The position numbers were made by a program, and so were the translations under genes. This document shows positions 44,497 through 55,879 of a stretch of 64,000 bases of DNA, one piece after another (positions within the stretch are counted from its first letter, which is position 1; every line of letters starts with the position of its first letter). The notes below the pieces were generated by a model. It was not told the origin of the DNA. It did not search any database and was given only the letters and a program-made list of their open reading frames with translations. The stretch covers positions 248,001-312,000 of the forward strand of contig SADC01001168.1 in the NCBI GenBank assembly GCA_004194705.1, in the 5' to 3' direction. The DNA is from Ditylenchus dipsaci (lineage: Eukaryota; Nematoda; Chromadorea; Rhabditida; Anguinidae).

Positions 44497-46254
44497 ATAT
44501 GGTTAGATCTCACCTAAAAAATCGAGAAAAAAGAACAAGTTAGAAATTATCGACTCCCTAAATTAACTCACTGATTTTTTTTTAGCAAAAATATGAAAAA
44601 GCCAGTCTAACATGCGCCTAGGGCTTTAGAAGAAGCAAATATATATAGGATAGAATATATATAGAAGCAATCCCAGAATTCTGACACCGAATTCGTGATC
44701 AGCGTACTCGATTTTGTTACAGGCAACTCTCGATTTAACGAACCCTCGATTTAACGAAACTCTTGATTCAAGGAACTTTTTTTAACTCGTATTTGGTCAG
44801 CGATGAGACGAAATGACTATAATTATTTCTTGATTTAACGAAATTCTCGGCTTGAAATTTTTTTCCCGATTTTTTTTATTTTGATGGTGTAAACAAAAAT
44901 CAATTTATAAAATTTCTTGACACACCTTGAATTTAGTAGTCTAGTACAACTCAACTTCTCAAACGCCAACCAGCAAACCTAAAAAATCAGCAACGCAAAT
45001 GCCGGTTCCAATTGCGAGATAAGTTAAAATAGATCTCTTTTATTTTGTAGCTAAGAGCTTAGGCAAGAGAATGGTACCACCTTTATTTTTGTTGTATTTA
45101 TGTCTTTGAGAACATTGCTCTTTTATGAAAATGGGTTTTCACATGGTAAAATACAAACAAACTTTGCTCCCAGTCCTCTTCCTGATTTTCAGGTATCCTT
45201 TCTTGAAATTTGCGTACCATTGTTAGTTATTTTTGACCCTAGTAGAGAATACCCCCCCCACCCAAAAATTTTTCTCTTTGAAACTTAAGTAAAGAGCACC
45301 CAAATATATGTCCCAGACCCCAGAAAAAGTGCGTAAACTACTTATTAGTCACAACTTCTGTACGCTAGTCTGCCCTGAGCCTAAGGGCTAAGTCTAAACT
45401 TGTTGTTTTAAAAGGTAGTTACAGATTTATGAAGGGGGGGGGTATTCGCTACTAGCGCATAATCTTCTTATCCGACACAGTCTCGTTCCGTCTGCATTCT
45501 CTTGGATATCTTCTTTGGAAGTTAACAATGCTTTTGGCTTCTTCAGTAAACCATTCCGTGCATGAAAATTGCCTCCAAACCCCATTTTTATAAAAGACTG
45601 ATTTTCTCAAAGATATAAACACTGGTACCATTTTCTCGCTTAATGTGTCAGCTACAAAATAAGAAGCGGAAGATCTTGTCCAAATATCACTAATTCAAAA
45701 AGTTATGGCCGGAATTCAATGGGGCGTTTGTAATGAATCACCCCGTAAAACGTTTAACTTTTTTTCTGAAATTTTCGGAGAGAGCAGGCGTAGGTATTGT
45801 ACGGCTGAGAAAAGGTTGCGAGGGTCATGGCTTCGAATTGAATTTATCTGAAACAGGTTTGTGATTGTCATCGTTTGACCAGACTTGTGGTGTTCGTTTG
45901 ACTGAATGACTGGGAGGCATGTCGATGAATTCGAGAGAGTCGAGCGCAATGATCCCAAGTAAATTAACTGAGTCCTCAGGATTTTTCAGCTTTTTCTATT
46001 GACGAGACGACTTCTTGAGCTGCTTCTTGAATTGGAGCGGCTCTATTTGAATCTTGCCGGCTGCGCTCAAAATAAGTTATTTTACTAGGATAATAAGAGA
46101 AACGTGGATGAGGTTAATTTTCACGCGGATCAGCGAAGCGCGGGCATTTTATTTTAATTTACTTACCTCGCAATTGGAACAGGCATCTGCGCTGCTGTTT
46201 TTGAGGTATGCTGGTTAACGTTTGCGAAGTCGAGCTGTACGAGACTACTAAATA
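44497..46254. other. Intergenic, no firm gene
   Basis: 44720-44850 has four TCGATTTAACGAA repeats. 45440-45480 has a G run. A minus-strand frame over 45958-45716 (80 codons) and a GC-richer area to 46240 show no domain or splice pattern, so I leave them unassigned. Confidence 0.35.
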
Positions 46255-46853
46255 CAGGGTGCGTCAAGAACTTTCTAACACGTTTGAAGGTTCTAACTTT
46301 TTGTCTAGATCGAACTCCAAAATTGTGTGAACGCAGATTGACTCAGTTGTTGATGGCAATTCTTTGGTCTATAAAGTAAAAAACACGATTTTTGCTTAGT
46401 TTCCTTGTGGTTTTAGTCCTGGTCTATAGATGGCCTCTGGATAGTTAAATAGGTATACCAGCGCGTCACAGTGCAAATTAAGGCGGGAAACCAGCAATTA
46501 TTTAAAAATTATCACTGTTTTCACTAGTCTGATGTAAAATCTGATACTGAGGACCTTATGGTGCTTTTAAAAAATTAGGCAGGAAACTTTTATCGGATCA
46601 GGTAGAACGCTTATGAAAAGATTTCGAGGTAGAAAAACACTGCTGGTCCCCGCTTTTTTTCACTGTAACGGACTGGTATGCCCTCTAATGCCCAAACCAT
46701 AGGGGGACCAGCCGAAAATCATGTTTTTGTCTTTATTCACAAAAAATTGCCATAAAAAACAGAGTCGATCTGCGCTCATAGAATTTTGAAATTCGATCTA
46801 GACAAGGCCCTTCACAAGTGTTAGGAAATTCTTGACGCACCCTGTACATATGT
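46255..46853. mobile_element. CAGGGTGCGTCAAGAA element with nested insert
   Basis: Ends ACAGGGTGCGTCAAGAACTT and AAATTCTTGACGCACCCTGT. Arms share ACACGATTTTTGCTTAG and TGGTTTTAG.. words. It is split by the element 46455-46697 (ends GGTATACCAGCGCGTCACAG and CTGTAACGGACTGGTATGCC). Confidence 0.75.
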
Positions 46854-48584
46854 AAAGCTGTGTGCGTTTTAATTCTGCGTTGGAATTTAATAAAAAAAAG
46901 TTATGTTTTAAGCCAATATATAAATTTTGTTTGTGTTTTTGTTTCAACTTGATTCAAGAACTCTTTTATTGAGCATCTTTAAAAATTATGAGCAGAGCCG
47001 TACAATCAATATTAAAAATAACAATTAGATGACTAAATCTTAAGAGAAAACATATCGCTAAAATCTGTACATTAATTTTCATTTACCAGCAAACAAGCAT
47101 CTGCTGACGTCGTTCGCTACTTTTTCACTTCCTACTTCTAGCAGAATGAATTGGCGCAAAAATTCCACCAGCTTCAAAGAGTCATACATATATTTAACAG
47201 AGGAGGACTAAACAACTGACAGAGATACTGCTATTCACCCAACTAAGAGATGATGAACAGGCGTTATTAGAAAGGAAACAAATCTATCCAACGGCTCTTT
47301 GTCACACAGGTAGCACGGTCAAAGTCCGTGCATTGATCAACATTAAAGGGCACAACCGATACATTCACAACAATTAATAAAAGGTCAAGAAAAAATATTT
47401 AAAAAAATGTTGAGCAGAGTGTATATCACAACCTTACCCACTAATTAACAAACATTGAGCATATGAAAGGTGTTTTTGAAGATTATAACAAGAAAGAAAT
47501 TGCTTCGAAAGCACAAGTAAAACACTTATAGAATAACTGTAGTCCATTTACGTACGAAACCTTTCTTATTTGTGGCACAACTGATAAGTGCTATGTTTGG
47601 AGGCTAGTTGCTTTGGTAAAAACGTGCTTTTGAAGCAGGGCACCCGCCCAGAATTGAGCAATTTGATTTTGGAAATCTTTTTCCTAATTAACATGTTTTT
47701 AAAAGTCTATGAATGACTGCAATTCACAGTGAAATATCGGAACCGACCTTAGATAACCAAGATAACTGAGGGGATAATAACTGTTATAACAGTGGAGTCA
47801 GCTAAGAATGAGCCAAACTCTGCCAAATACAGTATATCTAGGGTGGCGTATAACCGAGGTTTGACTGTACCGTAACCGGCCGACCCTTAACCCTTTAAAA
47901 ATCATATTCATGGAATTGTGTTTTCGATCCACGATTTGAAGTCTGCTCTCTGTCATCTTACCACCCTATTTGTAGCCAATGAAATGAGCAACAAATAGGT
48001 AGTTGACAAAAAAATTTGACCAAAAGTGGTCTGCAAAAAGTTTTCCAGAAACACAATTCCCTAAAACGCGTTTTTTTTGAAAATAGGGTGTGGGCATGTT
48101 AGACCATCTACGGTAGAATCTTTAACGCTTGATCGTAAACCTTTTCCTAAAATTAAAAAACAATACCATCGCACTTAGAGTCAAACCTAAGACTTTCAAA
48201 ATCGTCTGAAATCCTAATCTACTGCGCACTGATTGAAAAGGTTTCAACATAAACAGACAACAGTTTTTTGTAGGTATGAGAATTCCCAGTCAAGTTGACT
48301 AGATCGTTAGAAAAGACCAAATGAAAACATTGAATTGCGGTGAAAAAAATAAAAAAATAAGAAACATATAAAGTAATTAAGTCAGGGTCGAAATTGTCCT
48401 TTTTAAAAAGATTTGTCTTTTTTTCGGGACCCAAAATCTTTTTTATTTTTGAAGTTTTTATTCAAAATCTTTTTTTTTTGCTCTAAAATAGCAGTAAGCA
48501 CTGGATAAAATGAAATAAAATCTTTTTGTACCCAAATGCTTTTTTCGAAATTTTTCATTACGAACCCTGAATTAAGTCTTTAAA
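46854..48584. other. Intergenic, no gene seen
   Basis: AT-rich sequence downstream of the transporter. A G-rich word near 47300 (GGTAGCACGGTCAAAGTCCG) is not a tRNA: no cloverleaf can be drawn. 47800-47870 is an end of the TATATCTAGGG..GGTTTGACTGTACC type. Confidence 0.35.
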
Positions 48585-51538
48585 TCACAATTTTGTTCTT
48601 GACTCCTCAGGCTCGTCCTCATCCACAGCTGTCTCTTCACTTTCAATTGATTCAATGGAGTCTACCTCTTCTTTTTCTTCCAAAACAGGCAGGTGAACCT
48701 CTGGAGCTGTGCAGTTAGCTTCCATATTCTTCTCCAAGTCTCTGGGTACTTGAATGGTGACTGCAGGAATGATGCTTTGTTTGTCTTCCTCCACGTTCTG
48801 GCTGATCACAAACACTTCAAGGGAACTAGGCACTCCAACAGCAGCTCCAGGCGCCACATTTGCTTCAATGGGAACCACCACATCACCGCCCTTTTTGCCC
48901 CACTTTTTGAGTTGAAACACTTTGAAGTTGCTCTTAGCAGGTCTTGGTTTTTCTTCTGATTGGACTTTGTTGGCTTTTCTCTTCTCCAGACTCACATCAA
49001 TCTGCTTTCTGAGTTTGCCGGAGTATGAGTACAGAAAGATGCCAGTGATCACCATGATGGCTCCAAGGCCAAACAACCAGCTGGGCATAAAGGTGAACAG
49101 AAACACAGACCCAATAGTAGCCAGAATGATGGCCATGGATGTAGCCATATCTTTGGTAATGTTGTCGGCATATTTGATGCAGGCTCCAACAGTCAGACCA
49201 CCAATGGATAGCCAGAACACTTGGACCCAGACCATCCAGTCAAACCCATACAAAAGTCTGGTGTCCAGCACTTTGTAACCATCCTAAATAAGAAAATGAT
49301 TAGTCAGGTAATTTTTTTATTGTTAATAGTTTTCAATTAGAATTTATCAGACCCAAGACAATTATCTTAAATTTGAAAAAAAAATCGAACTTTTTTGGAA
49401 AAGTTTAGTGTAATACATATCCTCGTTTTTAAGACGTTCGGTTTCATTGAAACTCTTTTTTTTGTTTGAGCATTGCCACGTGAAAAAAAGTAAAAAGGGA
49501 AAGTTGACGATTCCAGTGATCAATCAATTATATTTTTCAAATTTTTACACAAAAATATTTTTCCTATACTTTTGCAAAAATACTATAGATGAATCCATCC
49601 TTCAACTCGATTCTGTTTTTTTGTTAAATGAAAGAACTAAAACAAAAGACAGACTAACAAAAAGAGTTCACATGAAAGTGCAGGCCACATTAAACTAAAA
49701 GTAGTCTAGCATTAAATACTTTGTTGCATTACATCATAAAATTTATGACTGTAAAGTATATAACGAAAAAACGTAATAATTTTGACTGATATTGCCGAGG
49801 AAAAAATAAGAGGGCTAAATTGAACTTAACTCGCACAAGTCGATTGACCTTTTTTGAGCTTGCAGGACGAAGGCGATTTTTTACATTTTTACATTTCGCC
49901 AATATTTTTTTTGCATAAAAATAATTAAAAGACTCAAAAACAATTTATTTTACACTTTATGTGCCAAAGATTAGTGGTATTTAAAAATGTAAAAAAAATT
50001 TTGCCTTGGTTCGACAAGCTGAACGACTGGTGGGGGTTAAGTTTAAGCGCTCCAATAAGATTTCCAAAAAGAATTTTTTGCACAAAAGAAACTTGCCTTA
50101 ATAGCAATTGTGCCCAAGCAACATGGGATGGCAAAAATAGCCATCTGGACATTCCTCATCCAGAGAGACACTGGCGAAGCATCTTTTAAAATCTTCTCCA
50201 AAAAGACTCCAGCAAATCCAGAAGTGACACAGCCAACCACAGTGGCAATAAAACCAAACAGTGGCTTTTGAGCTCCAACAGCTGCGGTGTGGTGCTTAGA
50301 CTTGGCTCCCTGCAGTTGCACAATACACACTCCAATAAACAGGATGATCAGGGCAGTCCAGTGTAGCACGTTGAGACGACGCTTTAGCAGGATAATGGAG
50401 AAGACAGCTGCAGAGACTAGCTTCAGTTGCAGTGTGATCTGCAATGCATATTTTTTATCAAAAGTTCACGAGGCATTGATTAATTCGGTAGTTTTGAACA
50501 CCCAGAAGAATAAGTTTATTCGTCCCTACTTAAGTATGCCATACTACCTGCTCCCCTTTCCACCGCCCGACAACTTTCTGTAATAACGCTACCAAGCACC
50601 AGATATCGACCCGAAATCACCTCAGCAGCTCAAAGAGGCATTATTTTGAGTTCTGCTACGAAAAATTGAGTTTTGGACACTTTGATTTTTTGACCATTTG
50701 ACTGTTCCAACATGGGACGGGTGAAGAAAATGCTTTTTGACCAAGAGACATCCGAAATTTTTCGGGATTTTCTTTTTTTTTCTTCATCAGCAAAGATCGC
50801 TCTAAAACGCTGATTTTCGTTTTTTATTTGAACACAAATTAATCAGCACTTTAAGGTCAAAATCAGAAAAGGCATTTTTTCATAAACACTGTAAAAAAGT
50901 CTGATCTTAGAAGATTTTACATCCAAAAATAAAGACAGCATCCCAAGTGCACCCCCAAAGAGTATGAACTCTATAAGCCTGAAAATAGTTAGAGAACTCA
51001 CACTCTTTGAGGGCTTACGGCTCTTTGGGGGAGGGGATGCACTTGGGGGTTTCCAAAAAACAAGGTTTTTACAGTTATTTTTATAATTTCATAATGATTC
51101 CACTTACCATAAAAGCCGTAGCACTGAGATGTGAAGCGCCCACATACAAAATGTTGTTTTGGAAGACATAGAGCATTGTGGGGATGCAGACCTTCAAAGT
51201 GTCCCTTGGTCTCATCACAACTGGTCTTTAAGAGTCTTGAGCATAGTGATAGGGTTGAAGCTACAGTCTTTAAACACCATAAGCAGACATATGGCAAACT
51301 TGACAAGCTCTGTGAACAGCACAGCTACAGATGGGTAGTAGATCTCGCTGACATGCCTGCTCCTAGTGTAGCTCATCAACAGGATGTGCCCAGTGTTCTG
51401 CACACTATACCATATCAAAATGAGCAGCTTGAACTTGAGACTGAAGAGGAATCCCTCCTGCTTGGCGGGAAAGATCTCGTACTTGGTCTGAATTTTTTTG
51501 ATGATCTTGACCAAAAAGAGTGAAATCCCAGAAGACAT
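48585..51538 (-). CDS. SLC35A-type nucleotide-sugar transporter
   Basis: Exons 51538-51108, 50438-50093 and 49283-48585 give about 490 residues with around ten membrane helices: KLLILIWYSVQNTGHILLMSY, then IPTMLYVFQNNILYVGAS, TALIILFIGVCIVQLQG, LFGFIATVVGCVTSGFAGVF-LEKILKD, and YGFDWMVWV followed by GACIKYADNITKDMATS. The QNN and GFAGVYFEKILK-like motifs and the KYADNI..FATS motif define the SLC35A group, which brings UDP- or CMP-sugars into the Golgi; the substrate cannot be read from sequence. A cytoplasmic tail of about 145 residues, acidic and rich in Glu and Val, is much longer than usual. One base is missing at 51223-51224 (CC, with CCC expected on the coding strand). The join from 50093 to 49283 is one base off, so that splice or base is uncertain. 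Confidence 0.85.
50930..51060. repeat. Small inverted repeat in transporter intron 1
   Basis: ATCCCAAGTGCACCCCCAAAGAG is complemented by CTCTTTGGGGGAGGGGATGC (both shown in part), with a TAGTTAGAGAACT centre. Confidence 0.55.
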
Positions 51539-52160
51539 TTTCTTGCTGTTTTGCGAGCAAGAATGATGATGATATTAACCAAGGAGGGGGTGATAACAAA
51601 AGACACCTACCGTTGTTGTTGTCATCTTTGGAGAAGATAGTGAGTGCGGCAGCTGGAATTTGTGGATGAAAAACACGTGTTGTGTGGATTGACAAGTGCT
51701 ATTTTTTGGAAAGTCTTCTTCTTCAGAGATATCCTCTTTGTGGCGTACTACTCTCTGGATTTATGCTGTCAACCCGTTTGATCAGCCGAAGACTGCTGCT
51801 GTGGTGGCTGCAATAAATTCAATAGTTAATCACTTTAACAAACCATAAAAATGAAATTGCGGGAACAGAATGAGAAAAAAGTAAGAGAAGATACAAGAAA
51901 AGGTACTAATTCGGGTTTTAGAAGGGGTTGAGAAGTGGTGGCGCAAAAAAATTGATTCTGTTTTTGGAAGAAATAGTTTTCTGGGATGAGTATATCTTTT
52001 TGGATCATGTTTAGCGCGGGTAGCAGCTGAAAAAAGTGAAAAGAGTTGTATTTGCTTCTTATCATTGAGTTTGATAAATTGTGTAATTTGCACCTGGTAT
52101 CCGTGCATTTAAACTAGATTGAGTTTGATCATGGCAAATAAAAGTCAAATTTGCAGGGAA
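51539..52160 (-). other. Probable 5' untranslated exons of the transporter
   Basis: GC-richer pieces upstream of the ATG at 51538: 51695-51613 ends at a GTAGGTG donor, and 51808-51700 starts after TTATTGCAG. Neither has a frame that joins the transporter start, so they look like untranslated leader exons. Inference only. Confidence 0.35.
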
Positions 52161-52170
52161 ACTGTAATAG

Positions 52171-52262
52171 GTTCTTTTTGGTTATCGGGAATACCCGATT
52201 CTTACGCATAAATTGTCTTAGCACGACTGAGGTCGGGTATTCCCGATAACCAAAAAGAACCC
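52171..52262. repeat. 92-base hairpin
   Basis: GGTTCTTTTTGGTTATCGGG at the left end is exactly complemented at the right end (CCCGATAACCAAAAAGAACC); the arms continue through AATACCCGA. Loop of about 35 bases. Confidence 0.8.
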
Positions 52263-53963
52263 TGTAATATTATCAGCCTCAACTTGACGCTTCCAAAAAT
52301 AACTTTTGAAAAAAATTGAAAAATTTTTTTTTACTATTTTTTGTCCCATTGATTTTTCGACTGATTCTGAGGCAGATTTTGCCCTATCATTAACTGTAGA
52401 ATTTTTATACATATCATACGGAAAATTATCCAGTCATTGATGTGCAGTTATCGACGGGCAAAAGCTGACTCGGGATGAGTGGGTGTTTTTAAGTGAAATA
52501 AATTTTTACGATTTGAGGTGGGGAGGTTGTTTAAATGAATAATTTGGCGGGCAAAAGTACTTACAGCCATTTTATATATAAATTATTTTGATAATAAAAT
52601 ATTATTAACCGATATATTAACGTTGACAACACATGAAATAACAAGGACCAGAAAAAACAATAAAACGAAAATAAAATTAAAGCAACCATTTTAATTAAAA
52701 ACCTGGCTTTTATATTTAAAAAAGTAATGGTTCCACTAGCCAAAAAGCTAAACCCATTGCTAAACTAAAAAATCACACCCAAAATGAGTCTTTTATAAAC
52801 TACAACTTAGTCAGTACACAAAATCAAAAAGCACATGAATAAGTAAAGAAGAATCACTGTCCCCAACTAGGTTAGCAGGAGCAAAAGTAGGCGTGTTTCA
52901 AACTATTTCAGGAATTCACCAAATAATAACCTAACCTAAGTGAGATTAATTAACCCACCAAAAACCCTAACCACCTAAAACTAGTAAATAGTTGAACAAA
53001 TATTGGTTTAAAACTGTTCGTAAAATTTTTACACTTTATACAAGAAGGGGTCTTTTTTGCATATACCCCACTACCCACCTTCGGCCAATAGCAGTGCAGT
53101 AGAGAAGAAGAAAAAGATAGATGATGAGTGCCCCTTCCAGCCATCTTACCCCCTTTTTATTGTTCACATTGTAATGGGCGAACTGGGGTACGTGGGGCGA
53201 TCCAACAGCTACACGTGAAAAGCGGCTGGGCCTAAAACTGGAAGACGGTGCGCAGGTTTTCATACACCAGCCATTATTTTTTTGCTTTATCTATTTTGTG
53301 GGTTTCTTTTTCTTCTTTATTACTTTAGTTGGTGTCCATTGTTGGGCAGTTCTCCCAACAACATTAGTTTAGCGGTGCACATTGAGCTGCGTCAACACAC
53401 ACAAGTTTGGAAGGGGTGATTGATGGCTTTTTGGATCACTAGTATTTGGGCAGGATTATTGTTGTTTTTGTGGGTCGGTTTTAGAACACAGTGTGAGTAA
53501 TAATAAGTTCGCCACATAGGGTACCACGAGTTTTGGTTTAAGTTTGTTGTTACTGGATTTGAAAAGGTCATATATTTGTGTATAGGGGATCGTTAATAAA
53601 AAATATTGAAAATAGTTTTTTTTTCTGGTTACACAAATTAATTTATATAGAAATTGTCTGGAATAACAACACTTTCACCAAGTGCAAATCAGTTTAAATG
53701 AAAGAAAAAATATTTACGCTTGTTTAGCCTAAATGTAAATGATTCAGATGGAAAATTGCTCGACTCATCTTAAGCATATATGTGTAACATCGTTGCATTA
53801 TTGCCCTTTTCAATATAATTGAGCAAGCTAAAAACATATTGAAGATTTTCGGTATCAAATATATTCACGAGACATTCACACACTTAAAAGTATTTTGTGG
53901 AAAAACAGATGGAAAACCCTCTCAAACCACTTTTTAAGGAGGGGGGGAGCGGTGGGGCAGTGG
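52263..53963. other. Intergenic, possible distal promoter
   Basis: Mostly AT-rich. 53045-53270 is GC-richer; on the minus strand a short frame from 53263 (MKTCAPSSSFRPSRF) runs to a possible donor GGGTAAGATGG. It may be a first exon or promoter for the transporter on the same strand, but no link can be shown. 52540-52570 has a single AATTTGGCGGGCAAAAGTAC word matching the foldback element end at 61745. Confidence 0.3.
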
Positions 53964-54121
53964 ATACCGTATTTTCTTTAATAATCTTCCACACCACAAC
54001 CCCACCCTCCCCCTATTTTTTGACTGGTATTTCACAGTTAAGGCCATTTTTGATTGACTATTTCGGTTTTTTCGAGGGTTGAAAAATAATCCCTTATTTG
54101 GGTTTAATACAGAAAATACGG
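53964..54121. mobile_element. CCGTATT-family element, core in reverse
   Basis: Ends ACCGTATTTTCTTTAATAAT and ACAGAAAATACGGT. The core is the complement of that at 17023 (TTTTTTGACTGGTATTTC, AAGGCCATTTTTGATTGAC) and ends GGGTTGAAAAATAAT. Confidence 0.65.
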
Positions 54122-54129
54122 TAAGCGTT

Positions 54130-54328
54130 CGTGTTTATGGGCTTTAAATCGTGCGCAGGTTCTGGTGGCACGCTAGTTATTATTTTTTTGCTTGATCAAT
54201 GTCAAGGGGTAATCGGGGTCGCTTATTTCGAAAAGTCGAATTACCTCTAGACATTGATCAAATAGGCAAAAAAAATAGCGTGTCACCAGGTGGGATTGAA
54301 TGTGCGCATGATTTTGGGCCATAAAACA
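54130..54328. repeat. Inverted repeat
   Basis: Arms TTTATGGGCTTTAAATCGTGCGCA and TGCGCATGATTTTGGGCCATAA, then CTGGTGGCACGCTA and TAGCGTGTCACCAGG, then TTGATCAATGTC and GACATTGATCAA. Confidence 0.75.
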
Positions 54329-55879
54329 TTTCTTTTTAATGTCCTAAACCATCCACAGTGGTTTAGATCCATTCTTAGTGAATATATTCAGGTAGTGTTA
54401 CCTGAGGATCTGCATCTAATATAAGGTAGCCTAAGCCAAATAATAGATTGTATTTTGTTGTGTAGTAATTATTGCGCGTTTTTTGCGGGATTCTTTATTC
54501 AACTTTTTTAATACGCATCCAAGCATATCATATATGGTTAGAAAGCGCTTGAAATAAGCTTCAAAATGAGTTATAAACATTGTTTTTTATTGCAATTTGA
54601 AATTGGTTAGAAACTTTGACAAACATATAAAATGAAACAAAAAGTAAAAAAGATCTGTAAAAGCTTTAGGAATCCACACAGTAGGAAAAGTATTGAATAA
54701 TAACATTTAACATCATTCGTAGCGCAATTCAAGAGCTACAGAACCCACTTCACAGAATGGCCTTTGAATATCTTAGTATTGAGATATGGCTTCTTGAAAA
54801 AAATTATTGTCCCTGGAAATTGACCGAAATCTGAAAATTGGAAAAAACTTGGATTTCGGTCATGCATGGTTTTTTTAGCAGAACTAGGGCCTGTTGCTTG
54901 AAAGCCTAAGAATTCTCACTCAGATTCACATGTAAGAATAAATCAAGACTCGTGACTGAAAGTGCATCTAATTTTTTTTCGACTCGTATTTTTTTTCGAC
55001 TCGTATTTTCGTATTTACATATTATTATATTAGTATTCACTAGAGTTGAGGAATTCTCCGAAAAAATAAAAATCGCAGAATTCTCGGAGAATTCTCTCGA
55101 GTAAATTCGAATTTGATAAGGAAAAACTGAAAATTCCGCAGAATTCCCCAATCCTAGTATTCACATATAAAAATACTAAAATGAATCCAAATGAAAAAAT
55201 TCACTCTTTTTGAGAGCTTCGAGACCATTTTTGTTCATAATTGCGCTAATGCCGGCAACCAATATCTCCGGCTCGGCGTTGAGCAAAGTTTGGCTATTTT
55301 GGGGATCCAGTGTGTGGCGCCGACGGCAATATTTGTAACCAAACAATTTTTTATTCATACTCGGTTTTCGGCGCTACTGTAATATACCGCCCCCACCCCA
55401 AACGCTGCTGTAATGTATTACAGTAACTTTTTTTTAGGGGGGGGCGGGGAGGGGCGTGTGTTGGTATATTACAGTAGCTTTTGGGGGGGGGGGGTATATG
55501 ACAGTAGCATCCGGTTTTCTTTATATTTTTTATCCATTAATTTTTTTAATTTCTTTGCAAACTATTATATAAAAGACTCGGCACTACTGGAATATACCCC
55601 TCAATAATTTTTCAGGCGTATCTAAAACCACCATTTCGAACTTAAAAAACTGATATTAGTACTAGCCAGGCACTAAGCCTAAGACCTACGGGCCTAAGCC
55701 TAAATTATTCGGGGAGGTTGTTCCAGTAGCGCAAAAACTCTTTTTCCCTTAAAAAATTCTGACATCGGCCGCAACAGAGATAAAGTTGCTAAGTATCATA
55801 TAAAATAAATTAATTTTTCTAGCAAAAAAACATCTCAACTTTATCCAGTCTTATTTTTCATCTGCCAGTTATTGTAAAC
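54329..55879. other. Intergenic with a CTACTGTAATATACC repeat
   Basis: 55366-55610 repeats GGCGCTACTGTAATATACC five times on both strands, next to long G and C runs; a short relative lies at 5525-5590. 55075-55095 has tandem GAATTCTC words. No gene. Confidence 0.45.

Noticed and set aside
47290..47340. tRNA-like GC word
   Set aside because: No acceptor stem or T-loop (no GGTTCGAATCC-type sequence) can be formed.
48693..49278. Plus-strand frames of 88 and 118 codons
   Set aside because: Antisense of the last exon of the nucleotide-sugar transporter.
51131..51523. 130-codon plus-strand frame
   Set aside because: Antisense of transporter exon 1, where the conserved helices are on the minus strand.
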